DNA of 64,000 nucleotides from Nannobrachium achirus. Its lineage: Eukaryota; Chordata; Actinopteri; Myctophiformes; Myctophidae. Position 1 is the first letter of the stretch, and each line of letters opens with the position of its first letter. Shown here one piece after another: positions 46,213-57,319 of this stretch. The DNA lies in assembly GCA_963921795.1 (NCBI GenBank), contig OY997654.1, positions 5,237,217-5,301,216 of the forward strand, in the 5' to 3' direction. A program made the position numbers and the translations under genes. The notes beneath the pieces were generated by a model. The model was given only the letters and a program-made list of their open reading frames with translations. It was not told the origin of the DNA and searched no databases.

Positions 46213-46745
46213 AGGACAACTTTGTTTTTTTACAACAAGGGTTCATATTTTAGATTGTAATTAGGGAAAAGAAAAGGTGAGTGTTAAAATGTTTTCATTT
46301 GCTTTGTTCTATTGTTTTATCGTGTTTACCGTGCTAAAATGTGGGGCATGCGTACTCATGGGCAGTGATGTTAATAGGTTTTCAATGTAATGGGTCCCGG
46401 GACCCACAGGTGGTCATTCAAATGGGTCCCAGAAAAATGGGGGCATGAGTACATATGTATTTTTAGACACAATACGCCAGCAGTTTCTTTACTGCTATTT
46501 ACAGTCACACTTCTAGCCCCCATAAGTCACATCCAACTATGAAAGGTTGCGTTGTATCTTGGAAATGGGCTTATTCTGTGTAAAATCACATATTTAGCCA
46601 CTTGTACGCATGCCCCCAACCACTGAAATAAGAATCTCTAAAACAATAGAAAGAAGTAAATTAAATAATTTTAACACTCATCTTTTATATTATTTAATTA
46701 CAATCTAAAATATGAACCCTTGTTGTAAAAAACTAAAGTTGTCCT
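46213..46745. mobile_element. TTAA-target MITE, 533 bp, about 55-bp TIRs
   Basis: AGGACAACTTTGTTTTTTTA and its near inverse bound it, and the TIRs continue through AAGGGTTCATATTTTAGATT. TTAA at 46209-46212 and 46746-46749. Sits in a ckap5 intron. Confidence 0.92.
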
Positions 46746-46836
46746 TTAAGTAGTGTCTTTCTGTTGTGTGCGAACAGGCCACCGTTAGCAATGCAACCAC
46801 CTGGCTAAATAGTGCAACTCTTACGATCACAACCTG

Positions 46837-47027
46837 TGTTAATATTGGTACACTCTTGTGTCTCCTGTAAACCGCTAGGGGGAGATGTGGGCTGTGGAGG
46901 GATGAACCGGTGGGCCGGATGTGGGAGTTTTCGGTCGAAACTACTGTGTGTACGTGCAGGTGGCGTTTGTGGGAGCAGACAATAAACTTATCTTGTGAAC
47001 CAACAAAGTTGTATTATTCCAGTAACA
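46837..47027 (+). repeat. 5' LTR, 191 bp
   Basis: TG start and CA end. Nearly identical to the 3' LTR apart from small indels (a TGTG/GTG difference and CTACTGTGTGTACG versus CTACTGTACG). AATAAA lies at about 46980. Confidence 0.95.
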
Positions 47028-47028
47028 T

Positions 47029-47044
47029 TGGTAGCCGAGGATGG
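47029..47044 (+). promoter_or_regulatory. Primer binding site, initiator tRNA-Met
   Basis: TGGTAGCCGAGGATGG matches the complement of the eukaryotic initiator tRNA-Met 3' end at 15 of 16 positions. It overlaps the gag ATG at 47041. Confidence 0.85.
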
Positions 47045-47245
47045 CTGGAAATTACAGAATCCCACCTGGCTTCGACGAGAGGAAGCCGTATGAAAGTTGG
47101 AAGAATGAAGTCGCTATTTGGAGCAGAGTTACAGAACTTGAGAAGAAAAAACAAGCACTCACCGTGGTTTTGGCGCTATCGGGCAGTGCAAGAGAGACGG
47201 CGATGGAAATACCCGTAGATGACTTAAATAAAGACGAGGGTATGG
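47041..47245 (+). pseudogene. copia Gag, N-terminal part
   Basis: From ATG 47041 (MAGNYRIPPGFDERKPYESW) the frame is open to the MITE at 47246 and resumes in frame at the duplicated target 48907. Gag forms the particle of the retrotransposon. The start codon is the first after the LTR and lies within the primer site, leaving almost no untranslated leader. Confidence 0.85.
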
Positions 47246-47649
47246 TAGGGCATTCACGAATAGTGATTTTTTGAATTCGAATTATTCGACCTCAAAGTAT
47301 TCGAATAGTCGGAATTCGACGGGAATTATATATATATTTTTTCATCCAATAAAAACGAGCCATTCTCGACCTCTCAATCATTGATGCGCTGTTTCAAGTC
47401 TTGAACACAACATGCGAGTGAGGGTTAACCACTGGAGGCGGGACAGACCTGAAGGTTAGTGAAATACGATTGGCTATTGACCGTGGCATTTACAAATGAG
47501 CCGCGACCTGATTGGACTAAGCGACCAGCAAGTATGGGTGCGCTCAGTGCTTCCCCTGGAACAGTACATTTGACAGCTGTATAGTTTGCCTGCATCACAG
47601 CGCAACAGTTTCTAATCAGTTTCTCTTTCATGCTCTAAAATAAAAAGAC

Positions 47650-47790
47650 TTTAACCCAGCGGTTCACATTACCAAACAGTTTAGCCCGTGACCCAAAATA
47701 GAAATTAGACAATCGCCCAGGACCCAAACTAGTGAAAACAGCAGATCTACAAGCTCACAACGCCGCGGCTCGCACCGTGAGCTGGTGGAA
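47650..47790. mobile_element. hAT-type fragment with hairpin motif
   Basis: CAGCGGTTCACATT..GACCCAAA, then GTGAAAACAGCAGATCTACA and AGCTCACAACGCC: the same host family as 20885-21238. Confidence 0.6.
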
Positions 47791-47844
47791 ATAATAATAA
47801 AAAATGACTGTTCAAACAAATCTATAATCAGCAACAGGCAGTTA

Positions 47845-48373
47845 GGGTCGATCCATACCGTTATAATTTCGGTTCGGGAGGACGCCCCGACCCGAAATTA
47901 TTTAGGTTCGGGGGAAGTTCATTCATACTTTCTTAACGGCTAGTGCCCAAGTCGCTTGTAAATATTGGAGGTCCGTGGCATGACGACGTTTGTGGCCGAT
48001 GAATGAGCATTGCAGGGCGGATACATAATTCTGACTACACTGAATGACTGGAGGTCCAGTGAGTAGCAGCTCCAGCAGGCAGCAGCACCAGCGGGCCGGG
48101 GCTTCTCTCTCACTCACACTCACAAACGCTTGGCTCGAGCTCTGTCAAAAACATTTAATCTACAAGCTCACATTATAGACGTGCCGCCTCCCTTGCTGCA
48201 TGTCATCACGCAGTCACAACTCGTCGTGGAAAATGAAAACATATCAACACGGAACACTAGCAATTAGCAAAGTTGTGTTTAAGCTCCTCTTTTCTCTTTA
48301 AAACGGTCGGCGACGCGTTAGCAGCGATTAACCTCGCCTACCAGGCTTTCTCCCGCAGCGATACACGCAGCAA

Positions 48374-48424
<51 letters not shown>

Positions 48425-48635
48425 GCGCGCGCGCCTCCCAGTCCACCAGCTGAATATGTATCCGCTCTCTGATGCCCAATACACGGCCACACAAGCATTT
48501 GGAAGTCGGCGTGTCTCCCACTCAAACGACGTCTGTTTCCTTGGATTCACAGCCGAGAATATGAACGTGAAGCCGGGATGAATGAATGAGAAGACACCGC
48601 TGAGTACCGAAATTAAGTCGGGAGGTCACAACATC
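47845..48635. mobile_element. Harbinger-type MITE, second copy, right end missing
   Basis: Starts GGGTCGATCCATACCGTTAT after TTA. Collinear with 31063-31520 to the point GAGGTCACAACAT, then stops. A hairpin-motif fragment (AATCTACAAGCTCACATT, about 48158) lies in an extra segment. Confidence 0.8.
48376..48434. repeat. (TG)n-(CG)n alternating tract
   Basis: About 48 bases of TG then CGCGCGCGCGC: 59 bases of strict purine-pyrimidine alternation. Confidence 0.95.
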
Positions 48636-48906
48636 AGCATCATGACATCAGTATATAGACTGCACCAATTCATCCACCAGGGGCATTGACAAATCATCTT
48701 TTATGACTTCCTATCTAGCCAAGCTGTATGAACCATGAATAAACAATAATAATGATAATAATTTTTAAAAAAGAAATAAAAAAAAAAAAAAAAGAGTAAA
48801 AAAAATATTTTAAAAGAATAAGCGATTTTCGAATTCAGTTTACCAAGTCGAATAGTGACGTTAGTATTCGAATATTCGAATATTCGAATATTCGGTGAAT
48901 GCCCTA

Positions 48907-51613
48907 GGGTATGGACACTTTACTTGCAAAGCTTGACAATTTGTTTATGAAAGAAGAGAAGGATCAAGTCTATGAAACCTACTCGAGCTTTGACCGGATA
49001 ACGAGAGACAGTAGCGTGTCCATGGCGGACTATATTATTGATTTTGAGCAACGTTACTCTCGTATGCGAAAGTACAAGATGGAGCTTCCCGACGCAGTTC
49101 TGGCTTTCAAACTGTTGGATACTGCATGCCTGGACATGAAAGATCGCCAGTTGGCTCTCACAGCATGTACAGATCTAACGTTTGCGTCCATGAAGTCGGC
49201 GTTGAAGAGGATCTTCGGAGGAAAGACGTCGGCTCTCACTCCCAGCATGGGAATCAACCAAGAAGACACTGCGTTTGTGACGGCGGATCAAAGACGACAG
49301 AGGGGCAAGTTTTTGCCTCAAAAGGATCAACAGAAGACACCAGTGCCTGGCACGAATCCCTTGGACAGGTACGGTCGTAGATCAAAATGTGCCGTCTGCC
49401 AATCTACTTTTCATTGGGCCAAAGACTGTCCACATAAAAGTGAGCATGTGAAGCTAACTGAGGAAACTGAAAATAATGCTAATGCAGTAGAGGAATGCAA
49501 CATTACGTTGTACGCTAAAGAGCCCGCCAGTGGAGCGAAAATATCTCCCACAGCAGCAGAGATATTTATGACGGAATGTTTTGGTTCAGCAATAATAGAC
49601 ACTGCATGTACACGCACTGTGTGTGGGCAGGGGTGGCTAGATGGCTACATAACTAAACTGAGCCAAAAGGAGTTGAATGATCTGAGAAAAAATGAAAAAC
49701 ACAGTCATAGGCCATTTAAGTTTGGAGATGGAAAAGTGGTGTATTCCACTAAAAGTCTGAAAATTCCTGCGAAAATTGGACAGACCAAATGTCACATTGA
49801 AACTGAAGTAGTTCCAGCTGATGTTCCTCTGCTTTTGAGCAAGGCCTCAATGAAGAGAGCAGGGACAGTACTGGATATGGAACATGACAGGGCAGTAATG
49901 TTCAATAAACCTGTGAAACTTGACTTCACAAGCTCTGGTCATTATTGTGTGAACATAATTGACAACAAAAGTGAGAACATAAAAAGGGAAGACCAGGTCC
50001 TGACGGCTACAGAGGACAGCATTCCTGAAAGTCAACTCGAGGATGAAAATCAGTTGGAAAATGAAATACTGATAATTACTGAGGAAATGAGCTCAGCTAC
50101 TAAGAAGAAAATGTTATTGAAGCTCCATAAACAATTTGGCCATGCCTCCGCTGACAAATTACAGAAGCTCCTAAAAAGTTCAGGTAACAATGATGCTGAA
50201 TGTGTTAATATTCTGCAACAGATTGTAAGTGAATGTGAAATATGCCAAAGATACAGCAAACCTACGCCAAAGCCTGCTGTTGGCCTACCACTGGCATCTC
50301 AGTACAACGAGACTGTAGCTGTAGACTTGCATGAACTTGAACCAGGTCTGTGGTATCTCCACATTATTGATCAGTTCACACGATTCAGTGCAGGCAGCAT
50401 CCTGACCACGAAGAAGTCTTCAGAAATAGTGAAACACTTTGTTCACGACTGGATAAGTGTTCATGGCCCCCCACAGAATTTTTTTTCGGACAATGGGGGC
50501 GAATTTAATAATGATGAAGTAAGAGATATGGCAGAAAATTTTAATATAGAAATAAAGACATCAGCTGCTTATAGCCCATGGAGTAATGGCGTTCTTGAAC
50601 GCCATAACGCCACACTTACTGAGGTCATAAAGAAAGTAAAAGCAAGCAACGGTTGTGACTGGAGCACTGCAATGGACTGGGCTTTAATGGCAAAAAACAC
50701 CATGCAAAGTGTACATGGATACAGTCCTCACCAGCTTGTGTTTGGACAGAATCCCAATCTGCCCTCTGTACTAACTGATAAACCCCCAGCCTTGGAGGGA
50801 ACAACGAAAAGTGAATGGGTGGCAAGACACATCACTGCTTTGCATGCAGCAAGAAGGGCTTTTACCGAAGCAGAATGTTCAGAAAGAATACGGAGAGCCC
50901 TGCGGAAACAAACACGTAACACTGATGAAAAATATGAAAGTGGAGACCGAGTATATTACAAGAGAGTGGATTGTCCTGAGTGGAAAGGACCAGGAGTTGT
51001 CATCGGACAGGACGGTGCAGTGATTTTTGTGAGACATGGAGGAACATGCGTTAGAGTGCATCGGCTCAGACTGAGAAAAGTGAACAGAGAAATTATGGAT
51101 CAATATGCGACGGCTGATTCAGAAAATGACACAAACTTTGAGCGAGCACAGGACATTGTTGGACATTCTGACAGTGACCTAGAGGTCATAGAAGACAACA
51201 CACCTGTGGTGCAACAGGGTCTGAGAGACATGGAGACAACACAAAATGAAACAGGTAACACAACTGACAATACAGTTACACAGGATGGTACTGAACAGAG
51301 AACAAATGTTAGTCTAAAAAGAGGACAAATTGTGAAATACACAGACAGAGACCAAGGCGCTGTACATACTGCTAAAGTGTTGGGGCGTGCAGGCAAAGCT
51401 GTGGGCAAGTATAAGAACTGGTACAATTTGCTGTATATTGAACCAACTAATGTTGCTGGCACTACAGAGTCAGCTGATATGTCAAGAGTGGAGATCCTTG
51501 AAGTGTTAACAGATAATGTTGATGACACTAATGTAACAAATGTTGATGACACTAATGTAACAAATGTTGATGACACTAATGTAACACACATGTATGTGAG
51601 GATGTATTTGTAA
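48907..51613 (+). pseudogene. copia Gag-protease-integrase frame
   Basis: Continuous 900-codon frame from the ATG at 48911 (really the continuation of the 47041 start). Residues counted from 48911: CCHC zinc knuckle CAVCQSTFHWAKDC at 160; retropepsin-type AIIDTACT with the catalytic Asp at 230 (DTA instead of DTG/DSG); integrase HHCC with H406, H411, C442, C445; catalytic D472, D527, E563, the last two 35 residues apart as in the DDE family. A C-terminal integrase region (about 680-720) binds DNA. Near the end lies a three-fold 24-bp repeat (51517-51588). It ends at TAA 51611 because of a frameshift into the RT frame around 51580-51600. Confidence 0.93.
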
Positions 51614-52143
51614 CAAAGGATGTTTCATTTGACCTTGCAAAACATGTTGAGATAAAGAGCTGGAAAGAAAACAATGTGTTTGAGGAAGTTAAAGATGAGG
51701 GACAGAAATGTGTTTCTACCAGGTGGGTGTGTACTCTCAAAGAGACACTAACAGGACTAGTACCAAAAGCACGGCTTGTGGCTAGAGGTTTTGAGGAATT
51801 ACGAGTGTCAGAGTTGCAAAAGGACTCCCCCACATGTGCAACGGAGTCACTTCGATTACTTGTCGCAGTGATTTGTCAAAGACAGTGGACACCGCATTCG
51901 ATGGATATAAAATCTGCGTTTTTGCAGGGAACAACACTGTCACGTGAACTATACATCAGGCCTCCTCCTGAGGCTGAGAGTGAAGGCACATTATGGAAAC
52001 TAAAAAAGTGTGTCTATGGACTGGCAGATGCTTCTCTCTACTGGTACAACAGAGTAAAGGAAATTGTAACCGAGTTTAATTTTTTGGTCACAAGTTGTAA
52101 GATGCTTAATTTGAATGTAACCGAGTTTAATCCTCTGCACTAA
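51604..52143 (+). pseudogene. copia reverse transcriptase, truncated
   Basis: The frame, different from the upstream one, reads RWVCTLKE, KARLVARGFEE, MDIKSAFLQG and LKKCVYGLADASLYWYN, the classic copia RT start and palm. It then runs into an AAxxTGTAACCGAGTTTAAT direct repeat (about 52064 and 52115) and a stop. The catalytic YVDD block and all of RNase H are absent; the direct repeat suggests slippage or a repeat-mediated deletion. Confidence 0.9.
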
Positions 52144-52160
52144 GGTCGCACGTTTGTTTT

Positions 52161-52175
52161 GAAAAAAAAAAAAGA
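52161..52175 (+). promoter_or_regulatory. Polypurine tract
   Basis: GAAAAAAAAAAAAGA, 9 bases upstream of the 3' LTR. Confidence 0.8.
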
Positions 52176-52184
52176 CAGTGAGTT

Positions 52185-52373
52185 TGTTAATATTGGTACA
52201 CTCTTGAGTCTCCTGTAAACCGCTAGGGGGAGATGTGGGCTGTGGAGGGATGAACCGGTGGGCCGGATGTGTGGGAGTTTTCGGTCGAAACTACTGTACG
52301 TGCAGGTGGCGTTTGTGGGAGCAGACAATAAACTTATCTTGTGAACCAACAAAGTTGTATTATTCCAGTAACA
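52185..52373 (+). repeat. 3' LTR, 189 bp
   Basis: Same ends as the 5' LTR; TSD ACCTG follows. Confidence 0.95.
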
Positions 52374-52469
52374 ACCTGCACCTACACATGGGACACATGT
52401 TCTAGGGCACACCCATTACTTACAAAAACAAAGAAAACAGAGTCAGTTAAGCCTGATGCAAACACAAAC

Positions 52470-53248
52470 CTTGAGGATGAGGTATGGAATGAAGGCCTCC
52501 AGATCACTGAGGTGGTATTTCTGCTCGCTGAGTGAGAGGAAGAGGAGCTGGAGGAACTCCAGGGCCTTCATCAGTGATGTTGGTGTCAAAGCAGCGTAGC
52601 GTGAACCACGTGAATCAAAACAGCACCCCGGTTTCGACAATGGAACAAGGGGGGAGTGCTTGTTTTCGGTGGAAATGACGGAGGCACGCCAGCATTATAT
52701 TATAAACACAATCTGATCTAGCAATCATGACATAGGCTATTTATTATAATCACTAATTCACTATGAAGTGTCTTTAATTATAATTTAAGTAAAAATTGTC
52801 AAATAACATAATAAGGACAAATTGTTCTGCCCACAACCTTATCAAACCAAAATGCCTAAACTACTGTAAATGTAGGCCTATTATAACTATGATAATGCTT
52901 AATTAGTCCCAATTATTAAGTGTAATACTTGACCTTATAAATATAGAATGTTTATGATTATATGTTATGAAACATCGCATAGTCGAGCGTTGCGACGGTC
53001 GCTTGAGCCGACTCAGAGCCGTTACCGACTTATGTGCCGTTATGGACAGAATAGTAAATCTTTAGCCCCCCGAATTTTGTTACCTCCGCGCGGTCCAGGG
53101 GAACACAACGGAGCGCTCCCTACTTTCGGTTCAGCCAATCACAAGCTTCCACTGGCGATACCAGGATGCTGTTTTGATACACGCGTGTGAACCACTTGAG
53201 GATCAGGTCTAGGCAGGACACTATGGCATCATTGTCAGCTTCGAGGCG
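52470..53248 (-). pseudogene. ckap5: ckap5 relic exon (TOG5 start), split by a transposon
   Basis: Acceptor CTCCAG, donor AAG|GTTTGT. First part (53195-53248) RLEADNDAIVSCLDLILKWFT. Second part (52470-52608) reads FTLRCFDTNI and, in a shifted frame, MKALEFLQLLFLSLSEQKYHL and FIPYLILK. Both match CKAP5 either side of one exonic point. Confidence 0.9.
52609..53186. mobile_element. TIR element, 578 bp, inside the ckap5 exon
   Basis: GTGAACCA duplicated at 52601-52608 and 53187-53194 (8 bp). Inverted ends share ATCAAAACAGCA(C/T)CC(C/T)GGT and then CG. An 8-bp duplication fits hAT, P or Zisupton-like elements; not resolved. Confidence 0.85.
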
Positions 53249-53259
53249 CTGGAGCAGGC

Positions 53260-53630
53260 AATAAGACAGACACAAAGGAAAACTCACTTCACTAAAGAGC
53301 ATTCTGATCTTCTCTATAAGCGTATTTTACACTGCATAAAACGATGCAGTTCCATATGGAGATTCCTTAAAGTATATTCAAATAACGAGTACTATGAAAT
53401 GCGTTATACAGATTAAGATGGTTTGAAAATAGTTCTGGGTGAGTCAGATGGCCCCTGTGCACATTGGTGTGTCCCCAAGATGGTGTCGGCATGGAGTATG
53501 GGTGCCACTTGCAACCCAACGCCCCATCCAATAGTGCAACTCATCACTCTCACCTCTGAGTAGACAATGTCCCGCTGGTAATGAAAACTACTGCCATTAC
53601 CAGCATTGGACAAACGTGTTGAGAGGCTAA
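53260..53630. other. Remaining ckap5 intron; TOG4 exons missing
   Basis: Unassigned. An intact gene would need roughly 260 codons of TOG4 between the flanking exons, and none is visible. Confidence 0.5.
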
Positions 53631-53631
53631 C

Positions 53632-53767
53632 CTGATGTCAGTGTGTGGCAGCAGATCCATGACGTCTCCCTCTTCCTCGTCTTGGTTCTCAGCCTCCTCT
53701 CCTTCCGCTGGGCCCTCAGCCCCTCAGCAGAGCCCCTGATGGGTGCAGGAGCGGACTGGCCTTGCAT
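53632..53767 (-). pseudogene. ckap5: ckap5 relic exon (TOG3-TOG4 linker)
   Basis: Acceptor CACACAG, donor GTTAGC. MQGQSAPAPIRGS then, shifted, DEEEGDVMDLLPHTDI, matching KMQGQSPPAPTRG and VVDLLPRTEIS. Confidence 0.88.
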
Positions 53768-54777
53768 CTGTGTGACAGGCATAGTCGGGGGATATCTTCA
53801 GGAATAGGGTCAAATCCTGGAATAAATTCCTTACCAAAAAATGTCTTCACCAATGTGTTTGTAAAGGTGTCTAGTAACACATCTCACAAATAGTCAGGTT
53901 CACTATGTATTTTCGTTCAAAATTTGTGGGGATTAGTAAAACTATACATTTTTGGAATCTTCAGAGCATGGGGAATCCAGAAATCTTTGTTTACATTTGC
54001 ACAGAAACCTGTAAAGCTGCCATTTTGGACGTTCAAAATGGCCGACATAAAATACATAAGTTGTGCTATCTTGGCTTCTAGACAACCTAGAAACTTAATT
54101 AAACATGTCAATCCTATGTTTTCTGGGTCAAGGAATCAAATGAGTAAATGATGGGTGTAAAATATTGCGGACCCCCACCCCCTTTTTGGGTGTTATCTAT
54201 TTTGGGACCTCCCAGAACAGTACACCAGCCAGTTAATGTCCGATTTTCATAATATTAGAGTTGTTTTGTAGGTTTTAAAACATCCTGAGTTCATTTATTA
54301 CACTTTTAAAGCAGCCAGAATGACCTGTCTGACTTTTGGTTGGGGTCTTTCCTCACCTGGGACCCCCCAGACAGACCCCTGAACCTATCTCAGTAATCGC
54401 TCTGCTCCTGCTCCAGAACATTGTTAAATCAGATCATAATTGAAGCATAGAAGTTGTTGTAGCTGGGCTTTGAAAACAAAAAGGAGTAGTAGCAAATACC
54501 AGGGGTCTTCCACAGGAGGTCCGGGACCCCTGGGAGGTCCTCAGAGTTACTACAGGGGGCCCGCCAAATCTATATTTTGAAACTTTTTTTAAACTTTTAA
54601 CATTTTTATGTATAATGATGGTTTATTAGTATTCTCAGTATTATTTATAACATTTTTTTGTGTTAGACAGTTATGGTTGACAGTTGTTACTGCAGGGATT
54701 GCAAGAATTAAGGTATTGCAACTTCTTACTTTGGGCGCACAGACTAACGTGTCCATTTATTGCACTGCACTCACATT

Positions 54778-54906
<129 letters not shown>

Positions 54907-55227
54907 CTCTTTGTTATCGTCAGCCCAAAACCCACACCCTATCCTCTTAAAGAGCTCATGGTCAATTATGCCCAAGGAGATTCACTACAATATATGTCCT
55001 CCCTAATAGTGTTGACAGTCTCCAACATAGCATTTGCAGGGAGGAGTGCAAGGCAGGTTATTGTTTGAGCAGCTGCACCGTCCCTTGCAACCTGAATTCC
55101 ATCTATTTTCTTCGATTGATGGAAGCTCAGGGCAATTTGTCAGTTATGACAAAGTAGGCATCATAATACAATACATTCATCAAGGGGCATGATTTTGAGG
55201 AAGTGCACACACATGAATAGGCCCTGG

Positions 55228-55490
55228 GGCGGCTGTAGCTCAGGAGGTAGAGTGGGTTGGCCAATGATCCATGGGTCGGCGGTTCAAATCCCAGCTTCTC
55301 CTGTCTACATGTCGAAGTGTCCTTGGGCAAGACACTGAACCCCAAGTTGCTCCCGGTGAGCTGGTTGGTGCCTTGCATGGTTTCCACCGCCACCGGTGTA
55401 TGAATGTGTGTGTGAATGGGTGAATGTAATGCACATTGTAAAGCGCTTTGGATAAAAGCGCTATATAAATGCACCATTTACCATTTACCC
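55228..55490 (+). mobile_element. tRNA-derived SINE (V-SINE-like)
   Basis: Box A TAGCTCAGGAGGTAGAG, box B GGTTCAAATCC (55281). A core GTCCTTGGGCAAGACACTGA is followed by CCCAAGTTGCTCCC, and the L2-like tail is GCGCTATATAAATGCACC. Not a functional tRNA: it reads through into the SINE body. Confidence 0.9.
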
Positions 55491-55509
55491 TGATTACTCA
55501 AGTCCTTGC

Positions 55510-56147
55510 CTCTACTGCTTATGGTGCTTTGCGAGATATACCGGTATGTGTTTGGTCAGCCGACACTGATGTCCTCCTGCTGTTACTTCTCTGAAATTTG
55601 CAACAGATAAAAAAAAAAGAATATAGATATATTCGAGTGAGGTCAAGTTATTGGATGTCACAAATGTCAAGGGTTCCTTGGCCTACACAATCTACCTGTT
55701 GCTGACTGGGGAAGAACATTTGTTGGAATCTCCAAAGTACATGGGTCAATGCCTACTCGAAGCCTGATGATGATGACCAAGCCATAAACCGCTTCAAGGA
55801 CCTTGGCAAGGTTTCCTCCTGAGCTTATTAATGGTGAGCATCCATCAACATCATTGGAGCATTTTGCATGCCGTGTTTACAGTTCAAAAGGTCCAACAAC
55901 CCTGCAATTACTCAGATGGGAACTATTTCTGTCAAAGAACTTAGAGCTTGAGATACTACCTCCAACTTGTACTGCACTGTTACCACATATCCTCTGTGCC
56001 AACTACGTCACAATGAGCGATAAATCATACCTGTCAAATTGCCCACCAATTGAAGAAAATAGATGGAATTCAGAGAGTGGAGGTTATGTTCCAGTCAGGT
56101 GTCTTGCCCTCCCTGCTCCAAAGGCAGTACTTGAGCTCATAATGTGA
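55510..56147 (+). pseudogene. Degenerate transposon-associated ORF
   Basis: Open from 55803 to 56147 (114 codons): LLPHILCANYVTMSDKSY, SNCPPIEENRWNSE and YVPVRCLALPAPKAVLEL. Fragments upstream (DTDVLLLLL; IRVRSSYWMSQMS) continue it with frameshifts and stops. I recognise this as resembling an uncharacterised multi-copy animal protein whose homologues carry a Cys-rich CXC-like tail, absent here. Function unknown. It is the only protein-like content of the 3.4-kb element. Confidence 0.5.
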
Positions 56148-57319
56148 CTGAAAAGCAGTTTGCAAGGGATGGTGCAGGTAGTCAAATAACCTGCCTTTTA
56201 CTCTATGCTATGGTGGAGACACTGTCAACACTATTAGGTTAGACATCGAAGATGACGATGATAAAGACGAATAGATCCTGCATGTCTGAAATTACTGTAT
56301 TGTAGTGAATCTCTTTGGGCATAATTGACCATGGGCTCTTGGATAGGGTGAGGGTTTTGGGGTGACAATACAAAGAGGTGTGCATGTTGTGTTGTCAGTG
56401 TGAGTGCAGTGCAATAAATAGACACGTTGTTCTGCACGCCCAAAGTAAGAAGTTGCAATACCTTAATTATTGCAATCCCTGCAGTAACACCTGTCAACCA
56501 TAACTGTCTAACACACAAAATATATAAATAATACTGAGAATACTAATAAACCATCAAAGTACAATACATAACCCAGGATACCTAAAAACATTCAAAGTAA
56601 AAAAAAAAAAAAAAGAAGATCCCATAAAGATTTGGCGTACCCCCTGTAGTAACTATGAGGACCCCCCAGGGGTCCCAGACCCCCTGTGGAAGACCCCTGT
56701 TATTTGCTACTACTCATTTCTGTTTCCAGAGCCCAGCTACAACAACTTTTATGCTTCAATTATGATATAACTTAACATTGTTCTGGAGCAGGAGCAGAGC
56801 GATTACTGAGATAGGCTCAGGGGTCTGTCTGGGGGGTCCAAGGTGAGGAAAGAACCCAACCAAAAGTCAGACAGGTCATTCTGGCTGCTTTAAAAGTGTA
56901 ATAAATTAACTCGGGATGTTTTAAAACCTACAAAACAACTCTGATATTATGAAAATCGGACATTAACTGGCTGGCGTACTGTTCTGGGAGGTCCCAAAAT
57001 AGATAACACCCAGAAAGGGGGTGGGGGTCCAGGACATTTTACACCCATCATTTACTCATTTGATTCCTTGACCCAGAAAACATAGGATTGGCATGTTTAA
57101 TTAAGTTTCTAGGTTGTCTAGAAGCCAAGATGGCACAAATTATGTATTTTATGTCAGCCATTTTGAACGTCCAAAATGGAGGCTTTGCAGGTTTCTGTGC
57201 AAATGTAAACAGAGATTTTTGGATTCCCCATGCTCTGAAGATTCCAAAAATGTATAGTTTTACAAATCCCCACAAATTTTGAACGAATAAACATTTCTTA
57301 ACATAGTGAACCGGACTAA

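Larger units (their letters stand above)
47246..48906. mobile_element. hAT-type element, 1661 bp, inserted in copia gag
   Basis: TIR TAGGGCATTCAC (47246) and GTGAATGCCCTA (48906). GGGTATGG duplicated at 47238-47245 and 48907-48914. Subterminal TTCGAATATTCG repeats. Non-coding; hosts a Harbinger-type copy and a hairpin-bearing hAT fragment. Confidence 0.93.
46837..52373 (+). mobile_element. Ty1/copia LTR retrotransposon, inactive
   Basis: Short LTRs (TGTTAATATTGG to CCAGTAACA) and a 5-bp duplication ACCTG (46832-46836 and 52374-52378). Order Gag, zinc knuckle, protease, integrase, RT: integrase before RT is the copia signature. Inserted antisense in a ckap5 intron. Broken by a MITE in gag, a frameshift before RT, and loss of the RT catalytic block and RNase H. 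Subgroup (GalEa or other) not resolved by eye. Confidence 0.95.

Noticed and set aside
52156..52175. A-rich run as a retroposed poly(A) tail
   Set aside because: Position just before the 3' LTR identifies it as the polypurine tract of the copia element.
55228..55300. tRNA gene
   Set aside because: Box A and B are present, but the sequence continues into a SINE core and an L2-like tail, and no proper acceptor stem forms.
55803..56147. Intact host gene for the 114-codon frame
   Set aside because: Upstream homologous text is frameshifted with stops, and it sits between long inverted arms; treated as a transposon remnant.
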